DNA of 64,000 nt, from NCBI RefSeq assembly GCF_036203305.1, contig NZ_CP108131.1, forward strand, positions 4,960,001 to 5,024,000. Reading direction: 5' to 3'. The position numbers were made by a program, and so were the translations under genes. Source of the DNA: Streptomyces sp. NBC_00190 (GTDB taxonomy: Bacteria; Actinomycetota; Actinomycetes; Streptomycetales; Streptomycetaceae). Under the pieces are notes generated by a model that was not told the origin of the DNA, searched no databases, and was given only the letters and a program-made list of their open reading frames with translations. Numbering within the stretch: position 1 is the first letter of the stretch; the number at the start of each line of letters is the position of its first letter. Below, in pieces: positions 8,073 through 16,741 of this stretch.

Positions 8073-11000
8073 TCACACGGCCGTCGCCGGGTCCTGGGGC
8101 GGCAGCGGAACGCCCATGATCTCCCGCGAGTGCAGGTTCGGGACCAGGCCCAGCCGCCACGCCTGCCAGCCCTCCGCCGGGTCCACCCCGCGGCCCAGGA
8201 TCACCCCGTACGACTCCAGGCAGTCCTCCAGCCGCCCGTCCCGCGCCGGATGCGGCGCCGCCGTCAGCCGGGCCAGCTCCGCCCGGGCCTCCTCCGGCGT
8301 GCCGGGCACCGTCAGGTCCGCGAAGTCGGCGTACGGCAACAGCGTGCACCGCAGGAAGCGCGCCCAGTCCTCCCCGCGCCGGTCCCCGTACGAGATGAAC
8401 AGCCGCACCGCCTCCTCGCACAGGTCCAGCGCCTGCGCGATCTTGGCGTTGCCCGCGTCCACCACCGCCAGCTCCAGACAGGTCCACGCCTCGCCGTGCG
8501 CCAGCCCGATCCGCCGGAAATCCGCCCGCGCGTCCACCAGCAGCTGACGCGCGAAGCCGGAGTTCTTCAGGTTCCCCGTCTGAGCCGCCCGCTGGTCCCG
8601 CGTCACCCGGCCCGAGTGGTGCCGGGCGTGCGCCAGGCCGTACACGTCCCGCATCCGCGAGAACATCGTCCGGGCCCGCTCCAGCTCCCGTACCGCCTGA
8701 TCGCGTTCGCCGCCCTCCTCCAGCGCCTGACCCAGGTAGTACAGCGTCCACGCCTCGCCCCGCGCGTCCTCCGCCTCCCGGTGCCGGGCCAGCGCCTCCC
8801 GCAGCCGCTCCAGCGCCGGCCCCGGATCCCCGTCCACCACCCGGGCCCGGCCCAGCTGGGTCAGCGCCCACGCCTCACCGCGGTCGTCGCGCGTGCGCCC
8901 GTACAGGTCCAGAGCCTCCCGCAGCTCGGCCTCCGCCCGCCCCACGTCGCCGACCCGCAGGTAGACCTGGCCCAGCTGGAAGTGCGCCCACGCCTCGCCG
9001 TGCATGCTCTCGCTCTCCCGGTGGAGGGCGAGGGACTGCTCCAGCAGCGTCATCGCCTCCGCCAGGTGCGCCAGGTCCCGCTCCACCGCGGCCAGCGCGT
9101 GCAGGCCCCACGCGCGGTCGCCCGCCAGCTCCGGCGGCTCCTGGAGCGACAGCGCCTCACGGATGCGGGCCGCGGCCTCCGGGAGGCTGCCCTGGTGGTG
9201 CAGGGTGATGCCGAGGGACACCAGGGCCATCGCCGCCCCCGCCTCCTGATGGGCCTCCATGTACTGGTCCACCACCGAGGTCAGCGTGGTGCGGGCCTTG
9301 TCCAGCTCGCCCAGCTGGCGCGCCGCGATACCGGTACGCCACTGCACCGACCGCACCAGCCGCCCCTGCTGCCCGCCAAGGCCGCCCGACTGCCCCGCCG
9401 CCGAAGCCACCGCCTGCGTCAGCTCGTCGATCTCACCGAGCCGGTACAGGTCCCCGCGCAGCAGGCAGAAGTCGCACAGCGCCCCCAGCAGGTCCAGCAC
9501 CGCCTGCTGGTCCACCCCCTCCGAATGCCGCAGCGCCGCCGTGATGAAGCTCGACTCGTCGTCCAGCCAGCGCAGCGCCGCGTCCAGCGAGGTGAAGCCG
9601 TGATTGCCGAAGTGGTTCGCCCGCGTCGACATCTTCCCGTCGACCATCCGGATCACCGAGTCCGCGAGCTGCGCGTAATTGCGGACCAGCCGCTCGTGCG
9701 CCGCCGAGGACCGGTCCCGGTCCTCCTCCGCGGCCAGCCGGGCCGCCGCGTACGCGCGCACCGCGTCGTGCATCCGGAACCGCTGCCCGCGCACCCGCTC
9801 GATCAGCCCGGCCTCCCACAGCTCCTCCAGCGTGCGCAGCGCCGCCTGTTCCGGTACGTCGGCCAGCGCGGCCGCGGCCGCGCCGCCCAGGGAGGCCCGC
9901 CCGGCCAGGGGCAGCCGCCGCAGCAGCAGCCGGGCGGGCTCGGCGAGGCGGGCGTCGGCGGCCCGCAGGGCGCGCTCGACCGGGTGGCCGTCGACGGGAT
10001 CCGGGGCGAGGCCGGGGTCCGAGAAGCCGGGGTCCGAGAGCCCCGCACGGGCCAGCGGGGCCAGCATCCGCAGCGCCAGCGGCAGTCCGCCGCTCAGCTC
10101 CACCACGGCGGCCAGGTCCTTGTCCGCCTGGGCCTGGGCATCGGAGTCCGTCTCCGCCGCGGCCGCAGCCGCGGCCGTACCCGGCGCTACCGCCCGGACC
10201 AGCTCCACCGCCTCCGCCTCCGCCAGCCGCTCCACCGGCAGCTGGTGCACCCACGCCGCCAGATCCGCGGGCAGCTCCAGCGGCTCCCGCGCCGTCACCA
10301 GCACCAGGCTCTCGGACCGCTCGGGCACCAGCAGCCGGACCTGCGCCGCGTCCACCGCGTCATCGAGGACCACCGTCACCGGCAGCCCCTGCAAGTGCTG
10401 GTGGTACAGCTCGCCCAGCCGCCGCACCTGCTGATCCGCCGAAGCCCCCTCACGGAACAACAGCTGCTCGCGCGGCGCGCCCAGCCGGTTCAGCAGGTGC
10501 AGCAGCGCCTCCCGCGTCGACAGCGGGGCGCCCAGGTCGCCGCCCCGCAGATCCACCACGCACGCGCCCCGGAACTGGTCCCGCAGCCCGTGCGCCGCCC
10601 GCAGGGCCAGCGCCGTCCGGCCCACGCCCGGCTCGCCGTGCAGCACCACGACCACCGGGCGGGTCTCCGTGCTGGCCCGGGCCGCCTGCACCCACTGCGC
10701 GATCCGCGTCATCTCCGCCCGCCGGCCCGCGAACGGCCCGGCCGGATCGGGGAGCTGCCCGAAGGACTGCTCCAGCACACTGCGCCGCCGCGCCTCCGCA
10801 CTGCGGTCCGTCCCGCGCAGCTGCGGCGCGGCGGTCCGGGCGGCCGGCCGGGGCGCCCGCGCCGCCGCGGCCACCGCTCGCTGCTGCTCCAGGAACGGCC
10901 GTATGCCGCGCACCTCCAGCGCCGACAGCCACTGCAGCCTCAGCTGTTCCGGCCCGCCCGGCCGGCCCCGCTCGCCGGCCCGCCGGTTCGCCGCCGGCAG

Positions 11001-11393
11001 GTGCAGCGCCGTCACCTTCGCCACCGTCGCGATCGCCCCCGCGGCGCCCGCGACGGCCCCAGCGGTCAGGGCCGTACCGGCCGCGACACCGAGGGACAGG
11101 TCCGCCCCGACGGCCGCGGCCGCCGCAACCGCCGTGGCAAGTAAGGCCGTTGACGTGTTGCCGCGCCGGAAGGCATCGCCGAGCGACTGCTCCCCGGCCG
11201 CCGCCTCGTCCAGGGCCCGTACGTACGCCTCGTACTCCGCAGCCGCGCTCGCCGCGAGCGAGTCCAGTGCCTCCCGGGCGCGGGCCAGCAGCGCCGCCTT
11301 GTCGACCGGTGTGCCCGCCGCGGTCCGCCGGGCCTCCTCGTCCACGGCCCGCTCCAACAGCCGCTCGGCCTCACCGCGATGGCTGTCCCGCAT
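8073..11393 (-). CDS. STAND (NB-ARC) ATPase with C-terminal TPR repeats, AfsR-like without SARP domain
   Basis: The product is about 1,106 residues. An N-terminal helical part carries two Ala/Gly-rich hydrophobic stretches (about residues 80-140) that could be membrane segments. The NB-ARC nucleotide-binding module follows: P-loop GEPGVGRTA near residue 252, Walker B TVVLDDAV, and the GLPLAL motif of the ARC subdomain. The last half contains tetratricopeptide-like repeats (for example ALVSLGITLHHQGSLPEAA and AHFQLGQVYLRVGDVGRAE), the sensor surface in this class. It resembles AfsR but lacks its DNA-binding head. Two starts are possible; ATG 11393 has GAGGGG 6 bases upstream, whereas ATG 11399 abuts it. 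Ligand and output are unknown. Confidence 0.85.
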   Translation of the reverse strand: MRDSHRGEAERLLERAVDEEARRTAAGTPVDKAALLARAREALDSLAASAAAEYEAYVRALDEAAAGEQSLGDAFRRGNTSTALLATAVAAAAAVGADLSLGVAAGTALTAGAVAGAAGAIATVAKVTALHLPAANRRAGERGRPGGPEQLRLQWLSALEVRGIRPFLEQQRAVAAAARAPRPAARTAAPQLRGTDRSAEARRRSVLEQSFGQLPDPAGPFAGRRAEMTRIAQWVQAARASTETRPVVVVLHGEPGVGRTALALRAAHGLRDQFRGACVVDLRGGDLGAPLSTREALLHLLNRLGAPREQLLFREGASADQQVRRLGELYHQHLQGLPVTVVLDDAVDAAQVRLLVPERSESLVLVTAREPLELPADLAAWVHQLPVERLAEAEAVELVRAVAPGTAAAAAAAETDSDAQAQADKDLAAVVELSGGLPLALRMLAPLARAGLSDPGFSDPGLAPDPVDGHPVERALRAADARLAEPARLLLRRLPLAGRASLGGAAAAALADVPEQAALRTLEELWEAGLIERVRGQRFRMHDAVRAYAAARLAAEEDRDRSSAAHERLVRNYAQLADSVIRMVDGKMSTRANHFGNHGFTSLDAALRWLDDESSFITAALRHSEGVDQQAVLDLLGALCDFCLLRGDLYRLGEIDELTQAVASAAGQSGGLGGQQGRLVRSVQWRTGIAARQLGELDKARTTLTSVVDQYMEAHQEAGAAMALVSLGITLHHQGSLPEAAARIREALSLQEPPELAGDRAWGLHALAAVERDLAHLAEAMTLLEQSLALHRESESMHGEAWAHFQLGQVYLRVGDVGRAEAELREALDLYGRTRDDRGEAWALTQLGRARVVDGDPGPALERLREALARHREAEDARGEAWTLYYLGQALEEGGERDQAVRELERARTMFSRMRDVYGLAHARHHSGRVTRDQRAAQTGNLKNSGFARQLLVDARADFRRIGLAHGEAWTCLELAVVDAGNAKIAQALDLCEEAVRLFISYGDRRGEDWARFLRCTLLPYADFADLTVPGTPEEARAELARLTAAPHPARDGRLEDCLESYGVILGRGVDPAEGWQAWRLGLVPNLHSREIMGVPLPPQDPATAV

Positions 11394-11548
11394 CGGCATC
11401 CCCCTCAGAGAGCTCCGGCAACGTGCCACAAGTGTCCGTCGGGACGCTCGCGAGCGCGAGAGAATCTGAGCTAGTTCAGAGGGAGTTGGTGACCGCGGCC
11501 GTCCTATAGTCATCCCCGGTGATCCAACTCGGGTGAACGGGAGACCTG

Positions 11549-12253
11549 GTGACGGTACGGGAGATCCGGGCGGCCGCACGGCTCATAGGCCGACGCAACG
11601 CGCTGCGCTACCTGGCCATCGGCGTGGGGGCCTCGGTGCTCGCCGCCTGCGCCGGCGAGGGCAAGGACAAGGCCGCTACGCCCGCCCCCGGCGCACCCGG
11701 CACCGACGCCCCCGCCTCCGGCGCATCGGGCACCACCGCGCCCGGCACCGGCGAACCCGGCACGACCGACCGACCCGCCGCGCCCACCCCCGCCGCCTCT
11801 CAGGCCCCCACTCCCTCCCCCACGGTGGCCGGCCGCGCCTTCGACGCCTTCATCAAGGGCTCCTGGACCATCGAATCGACCACCCCCGGGGGTCACGCGG
11901 GGCGCGGCAAGGCCACGGTCAACGCGGACGGCGGCGGCAACGGCGGCTGGTCCATCGAATGGGAAGGCGCCGCGGGCACCTGGCGCGGCGGTTTCCTGCT
12001 GCGCGGCGGCCACCTCGTGCTGGACGTCTACGAGGCCCCCAAGGGCGTGCAGCGCCTGACCGGCGGCGAGGCGCTCACCGTCCCCGCGACGGTCGGGGAG
12101 ACCGCGTCCCTCACCTTTCCGTGGAAGCCCCCGGGCCACCGCAACACGAACGACGGTCAGAAGCTGTCCGTCGAATACGCGAAGAACACCCTCACCATCC
12201 GCCACATCGAGACCAGCGGCAGCACCACCACCCACGTCTGCACCCGGGCATGA
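11549..12253 (+). CDS. Secreted lipoprotein with long Pro/Ala/Thr linker
   Basis: The 234-residue protein has a signal peptide with RR near its start (GRRNALRYLAIG) and a lipobox SVLAAC. About 60 residues of Ala/Pro/Gly/Thr linker follow, then a domain of about 140 residues rich in beta strands (WTIESTTPGG, WSIEWEGAAGTWRGGF, LVLDVYEAP). The twin Arg could allow Tat export. GTG 11549 follows GGGAGA. The gene overlaps the next, also a lipoprotein, by ATGA, so the two are co-translated. No family was recognised. Confidence 0.82.
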   Translation: MTVREIRAAARLIGRRNALRYLAIGVGASVLAACAGEGKDKAATPAPGAPGTDAPASGASGTTAPGTGEPGTTDRPAAPTPAASQAPTPSPTVAGRAFDAFIKGSWTIESTTPGGHAGRGKATVNADGGGNGGWSIEWEGAAGTWRGGFLLRGGHLVLDVYEAPKGVQRLTGGEALTVPATVGETASLTFPWKPPGHRNTNDGQKLSVEYAKNTLTIRHIETSGSTTTHVCTRA

Positions 12254-13008
12254 CCGCCGTACGGCGCCTGGCCGCGGCCCTGTGCTGCGCGGCCGCGCTG
12301 ATACCGGGCCTGGCCGGGTGCGAACAGGCCAGGCCCGCGCGGGGATTCGTCACGCGCTACGAGAAGCCGGCGGAGGGCGACCTCGACGCCGCCCGGTTCC
12401 TGAAGCAGCGGAAGCTCGCCGAGACGGTGGCCGCGGACCTCAACGCGTACCTCGCCGTCCCGTACCGGGTCACCGTCGCCGCCCGCTCCTGCGCGGGCGA
12501 GGGCACGGGCTACGACCCGGAGGAGCTCCGCATCGAGCTCTGCTACGACGACCTGATGGAGGACCGCAAGCTGTTCGAGGACGCGGACCACCGGCCGGCG
12601 GACGAGCCGCTCGCCGAGGTCGTCCGCGAGACGCTCTACCACGAGGCCGGCCACGCCCTCGTGGACGCGCTCGGCCTGCCCGTCCGCGGGGACGACCGCG
12701 CCGAGGAGGACGCCGCCGACCGCTTCGCCCAGCTGATGCTCCTGCGCGGCCACCCGGAGGGCGAGCAGACCCTCCTGACCGCCGCCCGCGGCTACGACCT
12801 CGCGGCGGCGGCCGGCCCCGCACCCGACCCCACCGACGAGCACGCCCCGGACGCCGCCCGCGCGGAATCCCACCGCTGCGCGGTCTACGGCGCCGCCCCC
12901 GCCCGCCACCAGGACCTCGCCACCCCGGCCCGCGCGACCTGCCCCACCACATGGACCCACACGCGCGACGCCTGGACCCACGACCTGACCCCGTTCCTTC
13001 GCCACTGA
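12250..13008 (+). CDS. Lipoprotein with DUF4344-like zinc metallopeptidase domain
   Basis: The 252-residue product has a lipoprotein signal ([10 protein letters not shown]) and a mature domain that carries HEAGH, an HExxH zinc motif, in [16 protein letters not shown], followed by an acidic [13 protein letters not shown] that could supply the third ligand. Spacing and context match the DUF4344 putative peptidases. Two cysteines flank the substrate side (RSCAGEG and ELCYDD), and two more lie near the C-terminus. The start overlaps the stop of the preceding lipoprotein gene, so the two may act together at the outer face of the membrane. Activity is inferred. Confidence 0.82.
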   Translation: MTAVRRLAAALCCAAALIPGLAGCEQARPARGFVTRYEKPAEGDLDAARFLKQRKLAETVAADLNAYLAVPYRVTVAARSCAGEGTGYDPEELRIELCYDDLMEDRKLFEDADHRPADEPLAEVVRETLYHEAGHALVDALGLPVRGDDRAEEDAADRFAQLMLLRGHPEGEQTLLTAARGYDLAAAAGPAPDPTDEHAPDAARAESHRCAVYGAAPARHQDLATPARATCPTTWTHTRDAWTHDLTPFLRH

Positions 13009-13036
13009 CGTGATCCCGTGCGGCAGGATGGGCCCC

Positions 13037-15091
13037 ATGCCGAACCGCCTCGCGAACGAGACCTCGCCGTACCTGCTCCAGCACGCCGACAATCCCGTCG
13101 ACTGGTGGCCCTGGTCGCCCGAGGCCTTCGCGGAGGCGCGGGAGCGGGGGGTGCCGGTGATGCTCAGCGTCGGGTATTCCAGCTGCCACTGGTGTCATGT
13201 CATGGCCCACGAATCGTTCGAGGACGAGCTCGCCGCCGCCTACATGAACGAGCACTTCGTCAACATCAAGGTGGACCGCGAGGAGCGGCCCGACGTCGAC
13301 GCCGTCTACATGGAGGCCGTGCAGGCCGCCACCGGGCAGGGCGGGTGGCCCATGACCGTGTTCCTCACCCCGGATGCCGAGCCGTTCTACTTCGGGACCT
13401 ACTTCCCGCCCGAGCCGCGGCACGGCATGCCCTCCTTCACGCAGGTCCTCGAAGGCGTGCGGACCGCCTGGGTGGGGCGGCCCGAGGAGGTCACCGAGGT
13501 CGCGCAGCGGATCGTACGGGACCTGGCCGGGCGGCAGTTGGACTACGGGAAGGCCGGCACCCCCGGGCCCGAGGAGCTGGCGGGGGCGCTGCTCGGGCTG
13601 ACGCGGGACTACGACGCCACGCGCGGCGGGTTCGGCGGGGCGCCGAAGTTCCCGCCGTCCATGGTGCTGGAGTTCCTGCTGCGCCACCACGCGCGCACCG
13701 GGTCCGAGGGGGCGCTGCAGATGGCCGCCGACACCTGTGAGGCCATGGCCCGCGGCGGGATCTACGACCAGCTCGGCGGCGGGTTCGCACGGTATTCCGT
13801 GGACCGGGAGTGGGTCGTGCCGCACTTCGAGAAGATGCTGTACGACAACGCCCTGCTCTGCCGGGTCTACGCGCACCTGTGGCGGGCCACCGGCTCGGAT
13901 CTCGCGCGCCGGGTCGCCCTGGAGACCGCCGACTTCATGGTCCGGGAACTGCGGACCGACCAGGGCGGCTTCGCCTCCGCCCTCGACGCGGACAGCACGG
14001 ACCCGCTCAGCGGTGAGCACGTGGAGGGGGCGTACTACGCCTGGACTCCCGCGCAGCTGAGGGAGGTCCTGGGGGAGGACGACGGGGATCTGGCCGCCGC
14101 GTACTTCGGGGTGACGGAGGAGGGGACCTTCGAGCACGGCAAGTCCGTGCTCCAGCTGCCCCAGGACGGGCCGGCGGCGGACGCCGAGCGGATCGCCTCG
14201 ATCCGGGCGCGGCTGTTCGCCGAGCGGGAGACGCGGCCCGCGCCCGGGCGTGATGACAAGGTCGTGGCCGCGTGGAACGGGCTCGCCATCGCCGCGCTCG
14301 CGGAGTGCGGGGCGTACTTCGAGCGTCCCGACCTGACCGAGCGGGCCACCGAGGCCGCCGATCTGCTGGTGCGCGTGCACATGGACGGACGGGCCCGGCT
14401 CGCCAGGACGAGCAAGGACGGCCAGGTGGGGGCCAACGCGGGGGTGCTGGAGGACTACGGCGACGTGGCGGAGGGGTTCCTGGCGCTGGCGGCCGTCACC
14501 GGTGAGGGGGTCTGGCTGGAGTTCGCCGGGTTCCTCGTCGACCTGGTCCTGGACCAGTTCACCGCGGAGGACGGTTCGCTCTACGACACCGCGCACGACG
14601 CCGAAGCGCTGATCAGGCGGCCCCAGGACCCCACCGACACGGCCGCGCCGTCCGGGTGGACCGCCGCGGCCGGGGCGTTGCTGTCGTATGCCGCGCACAC
14701 CGGTTCGCAGGCCCACCGCACGGCGGCCGAGAAGGCGCTCGGGGTGGTGCACGCCCTCGGGCCGCGTGCCCCGCGCTTCATCGGGCACGGGCTGGCGGTC
14801 TCCGAGGCGCTGCTGGACGGTCCGCGCGAGGTGGCGGTCGTGGGTCACCCGGAGGATCCGGCTCGGGCGGCGCTGCACCGGACGGCGTTGCTGGGGACGG
14901 CTCCTGGGGCTGTGGTGGCGACCGGGATGCCGCGTTCGGCGGACGGCGCCGGGGGTGAGTTCCCCTTGTTGGCCGAGCGCACACTGGTTCACGACCTTCC
15001 CACGGCGTATGTGTGTCGACATTTCGTCTGCGCGCGGCCTACGACGGATCCGGTCGAGCTGGCGGAGCAGTTGGGCACGGTTCGCCCCTGA
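13037..15091 (+). CDS. YyaL/SSP411-type thioredoxin-fold protein (DUF255)
   Basis: The 684-residue protein begins with the hallmark [20 protein letters not shown] and a thioredoxin-like domain with a CxxC pair in SSCHWCHVM (about residues 49-57). A six-hairpin (alpha/alpha) glycosidase-like barrel follows over the last 450 residues. Family members are widespread, and neither substrate nor reaction is firmly known. ATG 13037 is preceded by CAGGA at an 8-base spacing; an in-frame start at 13010 is less likely. It stands apart from the lipoprotein pair upstream. Confidence 0.9.
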   Translation: MPNRLANETSPYLLQHADNPVDWWPWSPEAFAEARERGVPVMLSVGYSSCHWCHVMAHESFEDELAAAYMNEHFVNIKVDREERPDVDAVYMEAVQAATGQGGWPMTVFLTPDAEPFYFGTYFPPEPRHGMPSFTQVLEGVRTAWVGRPEEVTEVAQRIVRDLAGRQLDYGKAGTPGPEELAGALLGLTRDYDATRGGFGGAPKFPPSMVLEFLLRHHARTGSEGALQMAADTCEAMARGGIYDQLGGGFARYSVDREWVVPHFEKMLYDNALLCRVYAHLWRATGSDLARRVALETADFMVRELRTDQGGFASALDADSTDPLSGEHVEGAYYAWTPAQLREVLGEDDGDLAAAYFGVTEEGTFEHGKSVLQLPQDGPAADAERIASIRARLFAERETRPAPGRDDKVVAAWNGLAIAALAECGAYFERPDLTERATEAADLLVRVHMDGRARLARTSKDGQVGANAGVLEDYGDVAEGFLALAAVTGEGVWLEFAGFLVDLVLDQFTAEDGSLYDTAHDAEALIRRPQDPTDTAAPSGWTAAAGALLSYAAHTGSQAHRTAAEKALGVVHALGPRAPRFIGHGLAVSEALLDGPREVAVVGHPEDPARAALHRTALLGTAPGAVVATGMPRSADGAGGEFPLLAERTLVHDLPTAYVCRHFVCARPTTDPVELAEQLGTVRP

Positions 15092-15132
15092 AGTAACCGG
15101 AGTACCGTCAATTCCGGTTGCTCTCATATGAG

Positions 15133-15157
15133 TTCAGAAACGTTGTTTTTATCTGAA
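15133..15157. promoter_or_regulatory. AT-rich inverted repeat upstream of the glycan operon
   Basis: The 246 bases between 15092 and 15337 hold no gene, and their first part is much richer in A+T than the surroundings. TTCAGA (15133-15138) and TCTGAA (15152-15157) form an inverted repeat, and TCATATGA (15124-15131) is a second palindrome next to it. This is the likely control region of the operon starting at 15338. No protein can be named for it. Confidence 0.4.
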
Positions 15158-15337
15158 GTGTTCGTGGGTGTCATGTTCACTGTCTAATCTCGTGCTGTCA
15201 TTCGGGAGTCACCGGGGCGGCGCACTGGGGGGTGCGCACGGGGGGAATTGGGAGCGGCGGCGGGCCGGGGGGCCTGCCGTGAGCCTCCGGGGTTTGGTCA
15301 TCGCCGCCTGGGGTTGCGGCATGTCTGGGGGGACATT

Positions 15338-16741
15338 TTGTACACCTCTGTGTTCATTTCCGTGATCTCGCTTGCGCTCTTCGGGATCGCCGCCTTCACG
15401 CTCTGGTGGCAGATGCACGCCTGGCGGACGCCCGAGGTGCTCGCCTCCACCCGCTTCGACCGCCCCGACGGCGGCGACCGGCTGGCCTTCTCCCTGCTGC
15501 TGCCGGCCCGGCACGAGCAGGCGGTGCTGGAGCACACCATCGACCGGCTCCTGGAGTCGACCCACGCCGACTACGAGATCATCGTGATCGTCGGCCACGA
15601 CGACCCCGAGACCGCCGCCGTCGCGGAGCGGGCCGCCGCCCGGGAGCCGGCCAGGGTCCGGGTGGTCGTCGACCACCACGAGACCAAGAACAAGCCGAAG
15701 GCCCTCAACACCGCCCTCCCGTCCTGCCGGGGCGACATCGTCGGGGTCTTCGACGCCGAGGACCAGGTCCACCCCGAGCTGCTCTCCCACGTCGACCACG
15801 CCTTCCGCTCCACCGGCGCCGACGTGGTCCAGGGCGGGGTCCAGCTCATCAACTTCCACTCCAGCTGGTACAGCCTGCGCAACTGCCTGGAGTACTTCTT
15901 CTGGTTCCGCTCCCGGCTGCACCTGCACGCCGAGAAGGGCTTCATCCCGCTCGGCGGCAACACCGTCTTCGTGCGCACCGACGTGCTGCGCGAGGCCGGC
16001 GGCTGGGACCCGAACTGCCTCGCCGAGGACTGCGACCTGGGCGTGCGGCTCTCGTCGGTCGGCAAGAAGGTGGTCGTCGCGTACGACTCCGACATGGTCA
16101 CCCGCGAGGAGACGCCGGGCTCGCTGCTGAGCCTGCTCAAGCAGCGCACACGCTGGAACCAGGGATTCCTCCAGGTGTACCGGAAGAAGGACTGGCAGCA
16201 GCTGCCTTCCCGCGGCCAGCGCTGGCTGGCCCGCTACACGCTGATGACGCCCTTCATGCAGGCCGCGTCCGGCGTGATCATCCCGCTCAACTTCGCCGTC
16301 GCGGTCTTCCTCGACGTACCGGTCGGCATCGCGATCATCACCTTCCTCCCCATGATCACGGCGATGGTGACGTTCGTCTTCGAGATCGTCGGCCTGCACG
16401 ACTTCGGCAGGCAGTACGGGCTGCCTGTCCGCTTCTCGCACTACGTCAAACTCGTCGTCGGCGGCCCGTTTTACCAGGTGATGCTCGCCGGGGCCGCGAT
16501 CCGCGCGGTCTGGCGCGAGCAGCGCGGCCAGAGCGAGTGGGAACTGACCAGCCACACCGGCGCCCACCTCGGCGAGGCGACGGCGACGGTGACGGCCACC
16601 GCCACCGCCACGGCGTCCGCCCCGGCCCTGGCCTCCGCCCCGGCCCTGGCCTCCGCCTCCGCCGTGCCCACGTACAGCGCGTCCACCTCGCCCGCCGCGC
16701 ACTCCGCGCACTCCGCGATCCGAGAGGACAGCCACCGGTGA
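15338..16741 (+). CDS. Processive family 2 glycosyltransferase, membrane-bound (cellulose synthase-like)
   Basis: The protein is about 467 residues: one N-terminal membrane segment (SVISLALFGIAAFTLWW), a GT-A catalytic domain and about three C-terminal segments. The processive GT2 motifs are in order: a donor-site region ending GHDD, the metal motif DAED, the acceptor-site acid in LAEDCDLG, and QRTRW at the chain channel. It should build a beta-linked polysaccharide from a nucleotide sugar. The last 70 residues are Ala/Thr/Ser-rich. TTG 15338 is the best start, after GGGGGGAC; a GTG at 15350 is possible. The stop overlaps the next gene, heading a four-gene operon. Confidence 0.87.
   Translation: MYTSVFISVISLALFGIAAFTLWWQMHAWRTPEVLASTRFDRPDGGDRLAFSLLLPARHEQAVLEHTIDRLLESTHADYEIIVIVGHDDPETAAVAERAAAREPARVRVVVDHHETKNKPKALNTALPSCRGDIVGVFDAEDQVHPELLSHVDHAFRSTGADVVQGGVQLINFHSSWYSLRNCLEYFFWFRSRLHLHAEKGFIPLGGNTVFVRTDVLREAGGWDPNCLAEDCDLGVRLSSVGKKVVVAYDSDMVTREETPGSLLSLLKQRTRWNQGFLQVYRKKDWQQLPSRGQRWLARYTLMTPFMQAASGVIIPLNFAVAVFLDVPVGIAIITFLPMITAMVTFVFEIVGLHDFGRQYGLPVRFSHYVKLVVGGPFYQVMLAGAAIRAVWREQRGQSEWELTSHTGAHLGEATATVTATATATASAPALASAPALASASAVPTYSASTSPAAHSAHSAIREDSHR

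Noticed and set aside
8007..11144. A 1,045-codon rightward open frame
   Set aside because: It is the opposite-strand shadow of the STAND ATPase gene; the translation is Arg/Pro/Gln-rich low complexity with no domain, while the leftward frame has clear NB-ARC motifs.
12470..15127. An 885-codon leftward open frame
   Set aside because: It lies antisense to the YyaL-type and peptidase genes; composition is that of GC-rich shadow frames.
15168..15337. Small frame before the glycan operon
   Set aside because: The reading is Gly/Arg-rich without a start signal, and the AT-rich part looks like control DNA.
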